Positions 1 through 7,238 of a stretch of 11,493 bases of DNA are shown piece after piece. The DNA is from an uncultured Prevotella sp. GTDB taxonomy: Bacteria > Bacteroidota > Bacteroidia > Bacteroidales > Bacteroidaceae. The notes under the pieces are model-generated. The model saw only the letters and a program-made list of their open reading frames with translations, did no database searches and was not told where the DNA came from. A program made the position numbers and the translations under genes. Position 1 is the first letter of the stretch, and each line of letters begins with the position of its first letter. Location: positions 1 through 11,493 of the forward strand of contig CATXJC010000051.1 in NCBI GenBank assembly GCA_958369755.1. Reading direction: 5' to 3'.

Positions 1-55
1 TCTTCACCTTCTCGCCCGTAACCCCTCTGTTTATCGGGGTTTCGGGAGGTGAAGA
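1..55. repeat. Imperfect palindromic repeat element, full copy
   Basis: The sequence folds into a long hairpin. Bases 15-25 pair with 36-46 with one mismatch (T19 against T42), and bases 1-9 pair with 47-55 perfectly. The loop is 26-35, and a five-base bulge (10-14, TCTCG) lies on the left side only. The left arm recurs in the same orientation at 11465-11493, and in that copy the mismatched base is the one that would restore pairing. The element sits directly beyond the truncated end of the ATPase pseudogene. Two copies in one window suggest a dispersed palindromic family of REP or MITE type, which is an inference. It encodes no protein. It could also act as a bidirectional transcription terminator, although no clear T-tract follows it. 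Confidence 0.8.
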
Positions 56-62
56 GTTTTCT

Positions 63-536
63 TTATCTCTTCACCCACTCTTCACCCCTCTTCACCCATT
101 TATCTTTTTTCTCATTAAAAATTATTTTAAAAAACGAAAAGCCTTGATGACCAAAAGCCAACCCCAAAAGAGAACCAGCACAAGCCACAACATATTCCGG
201 CGTCTTTTCGCAGAAATATTTCATTGCGCTAATGGCTTCCGGACAGTCTTGTATCTCATCAATAATAAGCAAAGTCTTCTGAGGCAAAATAGGTTCTAAA
301 GTAAGATATGACAATTGCTCGATGATTTACAGCGGGTTCTTGGTCTTGCGAAAGATATCGCAGACTCCCTCTTCTTCATTGAGACTAAAATATGCGCAAT
401 GCTCAAAATATTCTTCTCCGAACTTCTGAAGTACAGAAGTCTTTCCTACTTGTCGAGCGCCCAGCATAATCAATGGCTTACGGTCTTTTTTAGCTCTCCA
501 TTGTTTTAATTCTTGAATAATTATTCTATTAAACAT
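63..536 (-). pseudogene. Truncated AAA ATPase (AAA_14/DUF4143 family) with an in-frame stop
   Basis: The first 69 codons from the ATG at 536 begin MFNRIIIQELKQW and carry a Walker A motif, GARQVGKT. They end at an ochre codon (327-329). The same reading frame then continues as IIEQLSYL and includes a Walker B-like segment (LLIIDEIQDC) and the family signature CAGSLLG. Because the frame is unchanged, this is a nonsense change, probably Gln CAA to TAA, and not a frameshift. Similarity to the family ends near position 131, where SFP-VGK would be expected. The rest of the frame is AT-rich filler and repeat sequence up to the stop at 63-65. Intact members are roughly 370-400 residues and have a C-terminal DUF4143 domain, which is missing here. 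The family is common and mobile in Bacteroidota, but its biological role is poorly defined. A truncated product of 69 residues could still be made but would lack Walker B. Confidence 0.85.
67..98. repeat. Short tandem repeat, three units of CTCTTCACCC(A)
   Basis: Three consecutive 10-11 base units are seen: 67-77, 78-87 and 88-98. They differ only in whether a final A is present. The same TCTTCACC word forms the outer arm of the adjacent palindrome, and TTTATCTCTTCAC also occurs at 62-73 and 11452-11464, so the tandem array and the palindrome appear to be parts of one composite repeat. Read on the minus strand, the units encode the nonsense tail of the truncated ATPase (GEEWVKR-like). There are too few units, with no spacers, for a CRISPR array. 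Confidence 0.75.
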
Positions 537-543
537 TTTTTAG

Positions 544-550
544 CACCTCC
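544..550 (-). promoter_or_regulatory. Strong Shine-Dalgarno of the ATPase pseudogene
   Basis: On the minus strand GGAGGTG lies seven bases before the ATG at 536. This fixes the start codon. None of the PUL genes in the window has such a canonical site, as is usual for Bacteroidota, so it sets this gene apart from its neighbours. Confidence 0.6.
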
Positions 551-566
551 ATCGTTAAAGTGCGGA

Positions 567-588
567 AAATGTGTAAGTTTACACATTT
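567..588. promoter_or_regulatory. Perfect 22-bp palindrome, candidate operator
   Basis: AAATGTGTAA and its exact reverse complement TTACACATTT are separated by two bases (GT). The site lies about 30 bases upstream of the ATPase start and downstream of its predicted promoter, so it falls in the expected 5' leader. A dimeric repressor could bind here, or the RNA could form a 10-bp hairpin just before the ribosome binding site. Which of these applies cannot be decided from sequence alone. Confidence 0.5.
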
Positions 589-647
589 CTGATACTTCTT
601 TTGTGAAATTCTCCACATTCTCCACACTTGAGTTTTATTTTTCATCG

Positions 648-679
648 CAAAGATACTAAAAAAGCGACAAGCAAACAAG
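648..679 (-). promoter_or_regulatory. Candidate promoter for the ATPase pseudogene
   Basis: On the minus strand TATCTTTG (655 to 648) fits the Bacteroidota -7 consensus TAnnTTTG. Twenty bases upstream is CTTG (679 to 676), three of four matches to the -33 element TTTG. Transcription would start near 642, giving a leader of about 105 bases that contains the 567-588 palindrome. Confidence 0.4.
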
Positions 680-719
680 CATTTACTACATTTTTAACCA
701 ACTTTATTACATCATTTAC

Positions 720-744
720 TGAGCCCACTTTAAAAAGGGGCTCA
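720..744. terminator. Possible terminator after the DUF6377 regulator
   Basis: TGAGCCC (720-726) pairs with GGGCTCA (738-744) around an 11-base A/T-rich loop. It begins six bases past the regulator's stop codon on the minus strand. No proper T-tract follows on either strand, so intrinsic termination is only plausible. Confidence 0.35.
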
Positions 745-749
745 ATATA

Positions 750-2423
750 TTATTCTTTTCCTTTTATCGTTCCTAATTCTTTCACATTCTTCTCAAATTC
801 ATTTCTTTCACCAATAGCTCCATTACGCAGTTTTGCCCGATAATTATATATCGTATTAACTGCATAATGAAGGAATTCAGCTATCTTCGTACTGTCATCA
901 ATACCCAGTCTTATCAAGGCGAACACCCTCACCATTGCCGGTAACTTTGTTGCATCGGTAAGATGAATTTGTGCCTCTGGCTTCAGAAGACTATTGAGGT
1001 CTTCCACGAAATTCGGGAACAGATGCAAGAAGACCTTATCGAAATTTGTATAGAGTTCTCCCAACTCGTGTTCCTTCAGTTCACTGCTTCTCGTCATTGA
1101 ATAAAGTTCCTGATATTCACGGTTCTTTACCATCTTATTGACATGGAGACGCAACTTATCCAGTTTATCTATATAATGAGAACATGCTCCCAGGAACTGA
1201 CCAATATATTCTTCCTTCACACCATTTGACTCATTCAGTTTATCATTCGAAGTCTTCAACATTTCGTTGGTAGCAGAAAGTTTCTTATTCAGTTCTTCCA
1301 ATTGTTCATTCGTTTTCTTCAGTTCATTTCTCGCTATGGTAACATATTTCTTCTGCTTATTGACATAGAAAGCCAGAACACCTAAAGAAAGAACCAGAAG
1401 ACTGACACAGATGATGGCAAAGACAAGACGCTGGTTTGCTTTCTTAAGCTGTGCCTGATAATTATGATCGATGGTACCAAGAACTGGCGAAATCTGCCAA
1501 CTGCGAATACGCGTACTAAAACTCTTATTGGCATTCCAAGAGAAGTTGATATATTTATAAGAACGCTCAACATCTCCCTCCTGACTCAGAATATCGGCGA
1601 GCATCCAGAGCGAAGCCTGATCATTGATAGCACACTTCACATCACAAATGGCAGATTTTAGCAACCAATATTTCTTCATTTCTTCGTTTTTCAGAGAACG
1701 GTAAATCAGATAGCGATAGTAGGCTACGATACCGTATTCATGACTCCCCTCCTTACATAAATTCAACCGTTCATCATTCACCTTCAATGCTTCATCCCAT
1801 TTATTCTGACTGGTAAGCATCACCTCTTTACGCATGAGATAATCTTCGCTATGATGTGGAAGGATAGCAAACAAAGTATCCCGATATGCATTCTGACGAC
1901 TAAAGAATTTCTGACTTAAATCAGTATCTACATGCATATTAGAAAAGCCCAACTCACCATAGACATGGTAATAGGCAATGAAATAATCTTTCCGGTTCGA
2001 TTCATCCAATGTCTTTTTATCTATATGATTGAGCACCTCCAAAGCCTCAGCAAAAGCTCCGGCTGTAGAATACTGTAAAGCTAACTGACTTTTTAATCCA
2101 GCAACTTCAGCCGGCAGTCCTTCCTTCTGAGCCAACACAATGGCTTTCAGAATATAAGCCACAGCAGAATCGCTCTGGTAGGACTTATATTCTGAATAGA
2201 TCTTGCGATAAGTATTGATGAGCAACTTCGGATTGTTCTCCTGATGAATCAATTCCTTCAACTGAGCGATGCTGCTTTCTTTCAGTTTGGTATAGTGCTG
2301 GGATTGCTCTATAGCCCGATCAAGTTGGGTATACAGTTCACTGATGCTTTCCTTCTGAGCAAAGCATGATGTAAGTGTAGCGAAACACCAGATATACAAT
2401 ATAGATAATAATCTTTCTGTCAT
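750..2423 (-). CDS. Membrane-spanning transcriptional regulator, DUF6377 type
   Basis: The protein is about 557 residues. I prefer the ATG at 2423, because it places the hydrophobic stretch of a signal peptide (MTERLLSILYIWCFATLTSCFAQ) right at the N-terminus; the frame stays open to an ATG at 2456, giving 568 residues. With numbering from 2456, residues 35-340 are helical and TPR-like and should lie in the periplasm. Residues 344-365 are a single membrane helix, 372-412 a Lys/Glu/Asn-rich coiled coil, and 415-568 a cytoplasmic domain. That domain ends in a helix-turn-helix-like segment around 519-545 (DDSTKIAEFLHYAVNTIYNYRAKLR). This layout matches the DUF6377 proteins often found next to SusC/SusD loci, which are thought to pass a periplasmic signal to DNA in one polypeptide. 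There are no histidine kinase or receiver motifs. A promoter lies just upstream and the PUL terminator separates it from the operon, so it is transcribed separately. Its target, probably susC, is inferred from position. The LTSC sequence could be a lipobox, but cleavage before Gln35 fits as well. Confidence 0.8.
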   Translation of the reverse strand: MTERLLSILYIWCFATLTSCFAQKESISELYTQLDRAIEQSQHYTKLKESSIAQLKELIHQENNPKLLINTYRKIYSEYKSYQSDSAVAYILKAIVLAQKEGLPAEVAGLKSQLALQYSTAGAFAEALEVLNHIDKKTLDESNRKDYFIAYYHVYGELGFSNMHVDTDLSQKFFSRQNAYRDTLFAILPHHSEDYLMRKEVMLTSQNKWDEALKVNDERLNLCKEGSHEYGIVAYYRYLIYRSLKNEEMKKYWLLKSAICDVKCAINDQASLWMLADILSQEGDVERSYKYINFSWNANKSFSTRIRSWQISPVLGTIDHNYQAQLKKANQRLVFAIICVSLLVLSLGVLAFYVNKQKKYVTIARNELKKTNEQLEELNKKLSATNEMLKTSNDKLNESNGVKEEYIGQFLGACSHYIDKLDKLRLHVNKMVKNREYQELYSMTRSSELKEHELGELYTNFDKVFLHLFPNFVEDLNSLLKPEAQIHLTDATKLPAMVRVFALIRLGIDDSTKIAEFLHYAVNTIYNYRAKLRNGAIGERNEFEKNVKELGTIKGKE

Positions 2424-2495
2424 TAGTTGATAATAATTTGATGCATAGGTAAACATTGAATCCAGCCCTTATTGCTGTATAGGACATTCAAGAGA

Positions 2496-2527
2496 CAAAG
2501 GTATAGCTTTTTGGGTACATTACCAAA
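2496..2527 (-). promoter_or_regulatory. Promoter of the DUF6377 regulator
   Basis: On the minus strand TTTG (2527 to 2524) and TACCTTTG (2503 to 2496) are separated by exactly 20 bases. They match both halves of the Bacteroidota -33/-7 consensus. The predicted start near 2490 gives a leader of about 65 bases to the ATG at 2423. Both elements being present suggests constitutive expression, as expected of a sensor protein. Confidence 0.6.
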
Positions 2528-2590
2528 TTTTCAAGCATTTTTTTGATATTCTTTTTTACTTTTATTGTTCTTACATCCTTGCACCTCTCG

Positions 2591-2625
2591 AAAAAAGGCT
2601 GCCCCAAAAGGTTTGGAGCAGCCTT
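2591..2625 (-). terminator. Rho-independent terminator of the PUL operon
   Basis: Bases 2595-2608 pair with 2612-2625 to form a 14-bp stem with a single mismatch and a three-base loop (AGG). Read on the minus strand, the hairpin is followed at once by a run of T (the A-run at 2591-2596). It sits about 70 bases past the stop of the SusE-like gene, so it closes the operon and insulates the regulator downstream. Confidence 0.85.
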
Positions 2626-2695
2626 AAACAAAGCTTTATACCTAAATTATCAAACTAAAACCTAAAATGCTTATGAATGATTATAAACCTACATA

Positions 2696-4051
2696 TTATT
2701 TCTTTTCTACTTTGAGAACAGCCTTGTCTACACCAGCAGTCAAGTCAACTGTAAGAACGTATGTCTCGCCATCCTTCAGTTCTACTCCATCTTTCAGATA
2801 AACATTGCCGTTGTCGTGACCGTTACCGTCACCGATGCCGAATACCTCGCTCTCAGTTGAGATGAGATGGCTGTTATCCTTACCCTTGAACTCAATACCC
2901 CAGTTTGCCTGACCGAAGAACTTGAAGTCTACGCCAGTAGCTCTGAGCTGCTTGCCTACGGTGAGTGTAACCTGATATACCTTATCCTTGATTGGAGTGA
3001 GGCAGACGTCAGAGTCAACACCTGTCCACCAGCTATGATTTACAGCGTCCCAAGTTGGCTTGTTGACGCCTTCATTACCGATAATCCAGAGTGCACCAGT
3101 ACCATCGCCATTCAGTGACATAGGCTCACTTCCATTCATTGTCCAGATGCGGAATGACTTATGGGTGAAGTCTGCCAAAATAGTATATCTGCCGGTAATA
3201 GCCTTGAAAGTATAGCTTCCATCCTCTTCTTTCTGGAACCAGTCGCTGTCATAATACCAGTCATCTGGCAGATTATTGCCGTTGATAGTAAGGTTACAGG
3301 TAGCACCTTGCTTGATATCACCCACCCAAGTCTTGCCTGCATCAGAATCGGCAAAATCGAGGACAGTAACCGGCAATACATCGGTAGGACCAGCCGTATA
3401 GTTCTTGGCATCGAAAGTGATAACTACATCATTCGTATTTTCAGAAGTGAAGTTGAAGTTGCCTGTTTCTCCCAAACAGATATCCTTACCTGTGCTGGAA
3501 CCGAAGACAAACTTCCCATCCTTCGTCGCAAAATATCCCTTGAAGGTCTTCTTGCTGCTAGGAAGAACAGCCTGATAAACAAAGTCGCTTTTCTCTGTCA
3601 TGTCATATTTAACACCATCAGCACTCACAAACTGCAGATTGTTGAAGTGAGGGCGCTTGATGTCAAACGACAAGGTCTCCGTATTCGATTTGGTTGATAC
3701 ATTCTGCAGAGTAAGTTGAATATCCACCTTTCCATCAGGAACATTCTGTGCATAAGGCACTTTCAGTTTGACTGTATATTCACCAGCCTCCTTGGTACGG
3801 ATGGTAGTTTCATCTACACTCTGCCCACTAAACAGGAGGTTTGCTTTCAAGGTAGAGAGAGCCACGCCTCCCTCATCCTTGCAGTTTACTTTCACCTCCA
3901 CTTCATCGCCCATCCATACAGCTGCAGCAGGAGCTGTATAGCTCATCACAGGATTACCGGCAGGAGTAGGCGCACTGTAATCATCATCGCCGCAAGATGC
4001 CATCAGTGGCAGGGCGAGCAACGCCATGATATAATATCTGATATGTTTCAT
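2696..4051 (-). CDS. SusE/SusF-like surface glycan-binding lipoprotein
   Basis: The 451-residue product starts with a lipoprotein signal peptide ending in the lipobox MASC, with the lipidated Cys at position 20. It is followed directly by GDDD, an acidic run of the kind that directs Bacteroidota lipoproteins to the outer face of the outer membrane. Residues 30-132 look like an Ig-like beta-sandwich. Residues 135-305 and 315-451 form further beta-rich modules with many exposed aromatics (W263, W271, W303, W322, W334, W341, W342, W384), suitable for stacking on sugars. The architecture resembles the DUF5125/DUF5121 proteins of Bacteroidota PULs; I recall these names and could not search for them. 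It has no catalytic motif I recognise. It is the last gene of the operon, 42 bases after the GH30 gene. The inferred role is to hold the glycan at the cell surface for the GH30 enzyme and the SusCD transporter. Confidence 0.8.
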   Translation of the reverse strand: MKHIRYYIMALLALPLMASCGDDDYSAPTPAGNPVMSYTAPAAAVWMGDEVEVKVNCKDEGGVALSTLKANLLFSGQSVDETTIRTKEAGEYTVKLKVPYAQNVPDGKVDIQLTLQNVSTKSNTETLSFDIKRPHFNNLQFVSADGVKYDMTEKSDFVYQAVLPSSKKTFKGYFATKDGKFVFGSSTGKDICLGETGNFNFTSENTNDVVITFDAKNYTAGPTDVLPVTVLDFADSDAGKTWVGDIKQGATCNLTINGNNLPDDWYYDSDWFQKEEDGSYTFKAITGRYTILADFTHKSFRIWTMNGSEPMSLNGDGTGALWIIGNEGVNKPTWDAVNHSWWTGVDSDVCLTPIKDKVYQVTLTVGKQLRATGVDFKFFGQANWGIEFKGKDNSHLISTESEVFGIGDGNGHDNGNVYLKDGVELKDGETYVLTVDLTAGVDKAVLKVEKK

Positions 4052-4093
4052 AATGATCGTATCTTTAATGAATCATTTACTATAGTTTATGGA

Positions 4094-5641
4094 TTACTTA
4101 TTCCACTTGCAAGAGATGACACCATTTGCAGGAACCTTGCAGGTAAAATTATGAGTTCCATCACTGAGATTGATTGACTTAGCCTCATCTCCCTCGTTGA
4201 TAATGACAGCAGCATAACTACCATCAGGATTAACAAACTCAGCATGTGTAATCTTGCTGTCATTAACGGTGCGGGACGTATTACCAATGCGAACCGCACC
4301 AGGAGCAACGACACTAGACATGTGGTTGATGATGTAATAATGAGAATTGTAGTTCAACTGGTTGTAGCCATTCTGATTGATATCAATAGCACCATAGCAG
4401 GTCTGGCATCCACCATCCAGGTTAGGTCCCATCTTATTGTCAAGCATCAGATTCCATACAAGCACAGCCTTGCAATTCTGGTTTACCGTAGCGAGCGCCA
4501 CATTCTTCATATCCGCCATCAGTCGTTTACTCAAGTCACGTCCGTCATTCCAGGTTCCGATACTGGTTTCCGAGAATATCAGTTCCTTGTCTGGACGCTG
4601 GTTGTGGATATCAGTCAACTCGCTGTTGTTGCCGCCATAATCATGATAAGCAGCACCTACAACCAGTTCTGAACCCTCAAAGTTATCACCGATAGCATTG
4701 TAGAGTTTCACAGGATAATCTTCCTGATCGGTAATATTGTCATAGTTGTAGTTGTGATCGAAGACATAAATCTTGGTCTGCAGATTATTCTTCTTAAACT
4801 GTGCTGCCAATTCCTTTACGAAAGGAGCCTCTTCCTGCCAAGGCATATAGAGTGAAGCACAGTTAGCCTTGTTCAATGGCTCATTCTGAGGACTAACAGC
4901 ATAGATATTGATGCCTTTCTCCTTCATCACATTGATAAACTTCACGAAGTACTTGGCATAAGCCTCGCGATAATCCGGATTGAGATGACCATCTGTCCAT
5001 GAATCCTTAGGATTCTTGGTATTAAGGTCTGTCACCTTCATCCATTTCGGACAAGTCCAGGGAGCTGCGATAATCTTCAGATTTGGGTTGATGGCAAGAA
5101 TCTCCTTCAACACCGGAATCACATAATCGTTCTCATCACTATAGAGCGCGAAGTTGCTGATAGGATCAGCCTCGCTGCCCTTCTTGTCGCAATAGGTATA
5201 CTCAGTACTTGAAAAGTCGTTGCATCCCAAAGAGATACGGGCATAACTTACGCCATAGCCCTCTGTGGTAGAGTAAATACGCTTCAAGAGAGCCAGACGC
5301 GTCTCTGGGTTCATCTGCATCAGATTATAGCAGGATGAATAAGTGATGGCATAACCGAATCCATCAATCGTCTGATACTTCTTATTTAAATCGAGTTCGA
5401 TGGTGGTTGGTGCCATAGATACTCCATTATACAACTTTACCTCACCCTGTGCCAATGAATAGACTCCATCGGCTGTGGTAATGAAAGTTTTGGCTGTTCC
5501 TTGTGCCGGTACCGGATTTGGTGCCTCACTAGGAGTATCAAAGTCTACAGGATCTGAAAATGAGTTACTGCTGCTGCAAGCTGTCACCGAGAAAGCTGTT
5601 GCGCAGACCAGCACCATCAGTTTATTGCTATAGTATTTCAT
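4094..5641 (-). CDS. GH30 family glycoside hydrolase, probable endo-beta-1,6-glucanase (subfamily 3-like)
   Basis: The 515-residue lipoprotein has a signal peptide ending in VTAC, with Cys22 as the lipidation site, and a Ser/Asn/Pro-rich linker to about residue 50. The catalytic (beta/alpha)8 barrel spans roughly 85-440. It shows IDGFGYAIT (92-100), the acid/base motif SPQNEP with Glu254, and the nucleophile motif FSETS with Glu358. The final 70 residues form the small beta-domain usual in GH30. All catalytic residues are intact and the length is normal. Segments such as GVSYARISLGCNDFSS and IIAAPWTCPKWMK recall subfamily 3, whose characterised bacterial members cut beta-1,6-glucan (pustulan or yeast cell-wall glucan); this subfamily call is from memory. 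Beta-glucosylceramidase and xylanase activities occur elsewhere in GH30 and are less likely. It lies 58 bases after susD and probably works at the cell surface, making oligosaccharides for SusCD. Confidence 0.85.
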   Translation of the reverse strand: MKYYSNKLMVLVCATAFSVTACSSSNSFSDPVDFDTPSEAPNPVPAQGTAKTFITTADGVYSLAQGEVKLYNGVSMAPTTIELDLNKKYQTIDGFGYAITYSSCYNLMQMNPETRLALLKRIYSTTEGYGVSYARISLGCNDFSSTEYTYCDKKGSEADPISNFALYSDENDYVIPVLKEILAINPNLKIIAAPWTCPKWMKVTDLNTKNPKDSWTDGHLNPDYREAYAKYFVKFINVMKEKGINIYAVSPQNEPLNKANCASLYMPWQEEAPFVKELAAQFKKNNLQTKIYVFDHNYNYDNITDQEDYPVKLYNAIGDNFEGSELVVGAAYHDYGGNNSELTDIHNQRPDKELIFSETSIGTWNDGRDLSKRLMADMKNVALATVNQNCKAVLVWNLMLDNKMGPNLDGGCQTCYGAIDINQNGYNQLNYNSHYYIINHMSSVVAPGAVRIGNTSRTVNDSKITHAEFVNPDGSYAAVIINEGDEAKSINLSDGTHNFTCKVPANGVISCKWNK

Positions 5642-5699
5642 ATTTGTTTCTTCTATTATTTGTTAATAACGGTTTGAGTTGAAAGCTATCCAGGTTAGC

Positions 5700-7226
5700 T
5701 TAGTAACCTGGATTCTGCTCTAGATTGGTATTCTGGTCAAGAGCGGTCTGTGGAATTGGCAACAGGTATGAATTGCTGTCAAACTGTTTCACCTGTCTGA
5801 TGCGTCCGCTGTCACGGTTGTCTATTCCGTTGAGATACTTCTCGACCTTGTTGTTGCGGCAGAGGTCGAACCAGCGTTCTCCCTCAAAGGCAAGTTCCAG
5901 ACGGCGCTCATGGAGAACAGCCTCTATCATAGATTCCTTGCTGCCAGTCTTGTCGGATGTCAGTTCCTTCAGTTTGGCACGCTTGCGAATCTGGTTCACG
6001 AGTTTCGCACTCTCGGCAAGATTGCCCTTATAGGCTTCTGCCTCAGCCTTCATCAGGATAATATCAGCTAGACGAACCCAGTAAATATTATTGTATGAAG
6101 AGCGTAACTTATACATGAACGGATAGTTGGAAGCAGGATAATAGTTGCTCCAGGTACAAGCATAATATACGATAGCCTGATTCTTACGGACCTCATCACC
6201 CTCCTTGTCAAAGGCATTGATGATGTCTCGTGAAGGAGTAATCCACTTTGCCCAGGTAAAGTAGAAGTCCCAGTTGTCTAACTGACGGCCGTACATCCAG
6301 GTTTCCCAGTTTCCGTTACCGGTTGTCCAATGCACCTCCAGAATACCTTCTTTGGTATTGCGCTTCATGCAGTCTTTCGCAGTCTCATCATAGCCCCAAA
6401 GTGTTTCATAACTGTCTTCCAGTTCTACACCGGTTGTATTCATCACCTTGTCGGCATAAGCGATTACCTTGTCATAATCCTGCACTTCCTTTTCGGCATA
6501 AACCTTGGCAAGCATAGCCTGAGCCACGGTCTTGGTCATCTTGGTGCGGTCTGAATTATCATTATCCGGTGCATACTGCTCAGCATCCGTCAAGTCGGCA
6601 ATAATCTGCTCATAACATTCCTTCGGCGTCTTGCGAGGAGGATAATAGGTAGGATATACCTCATTGATATTCTCGGATGTGATGGTCTTTGCGACGGTCG
6701 TAATGACTGGGAAAGAACCCCACAGACGAGCCATTCGGAACATCATCAGGGCACGGAAGATTTCGCCCTGTGCCTTATAGGAATGATATTCAGCTTCTGA
6801 TATCTGACCGTTCTCCTTCAATTGCTCAACACCATTGATCAGCACATTTGCCTTGGCGATATCCTCCAGATAGCGGTTCCAGTCACGGCTCAATACCGGG
6901 TTGCTGGCATCGATAGAGTTGGTCTCATAAGGTACCACCTCTGCACCGGTAGTTCCGGCATAAGCATTATCACTATGTGAATCACCTATCAGAAGATAGT
7001 CGAGATGGGTATGCTCCTGTTGGGTGCGGAACAACTCATAGAGCGATTTGAGCTGTGCATCAGCAGCAGCCTTGTCCTTCAATACGGCTGTTGAGGTCTC
7101 TGTCTGACCGCCCTGTGTTATTTCTGATGGCTCTGATAATGGCTCGTAGTCGAGAGAGCAACTTGCCAAAGAGAACATTGCGATGCCACCGAGCGCCAAT
7201 GTCTTGATTGTATGATATGTTTTCAT
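5700..7226 (-). CDS. susD: SusD/RagB-family outer-membrane glycan-binding lipoprotein
   Basis: The 508-residue protein has a lipoprotein signal ending in LASC with Cys23, then a SusD-like N-terminal helical domain. The conserved C-terminal RagB/SusD block is present: the RLADIILMKAEAEAY segment, then VLHERRLELAFEGERWFDLCRN, then LLPIPQTALDQN and the typical ending NLEQNPGY. SusD proteins form the lid over the SusC barrel and bind the incoming oligosaccharide outside the cell. The gene starts 12 bases after the susC stop, so the two are co-transcribed and probably co-translated in fixed ratio. The length is usual and no defect is seen. The substrate cannot be read from SusD itself; the following GH30 gene points to a beta-glucan. 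Confidence 0.95.
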   Translation of the reverse strand: MKTYHTIKTLALGGIAMFSLASCSLDYEPLSEPSEITQGGQTETSTAVLKDKAAADAQLKSLYELFRTQQEHTHLDYLLIGDSHSDNAYAGTTGAEVVPYETNSIDASNPVLSRDWNRYLEDIAKANVLINGVEQLKENGQISEAEYHSYKAQGEIFRALMMFRMARLWGSFPVITTVAKTITSENINEVYPTYYPPRKTPKECYEQIIADLTDAEQYAPDNDNSDRTKMTKTVAQAMLAKVYAEKEVQDYDKVIAYADKVMNTTGVELEDSYETLWGYDETAKDCMKRNTKEGILEVHWTTGNGNWETWMYGRQLDNWDFYFTWAKWITPSRDIINAFDKEGDEVRKNQAIVYYACTWSNYYPASNYPFMYKLRSSYNNIYWVRLADIILMKAEAEAYKGNLAESAKLVNQIRKRAKLKELTSDKTGSKESMIEAVLHERRLELAFEGERWFDLCRNNKVEKYLNGIDNRDSGRIRQVKQFDSNSYLLPIPQTALDQNTNLEQNPGY

Positions 7227-7238
7227 TGTTGTCGATGT

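Noticed and set aside
67..98. CRISPR array
   Set aside because: Units are 10-11 bases, contiguous and without spacers, and no cas genes are seen.
315..330. Frameshift between the two ATPase fragments
   Set aside because: The two pieces are in the same minus-strand frame and are separated only by a TAA codon, so a nonsense substitution explains the break.
2424..2456. Upstream ATG (2456) as start of the regulator
   Set aside because: It would place 11 polar/aromatic residues before the signal peptide; the ATG at 2423 gives a standard signal sequence. The longer form is not excluded.
3161..4177. Long plus-strand open frames of 178 and 153 codons opposite the SusE-like and GH30 genes
   Set aside because: They are antisense to well-supported genes, lack recognisable motifs and promoters, and fit chance open frames.
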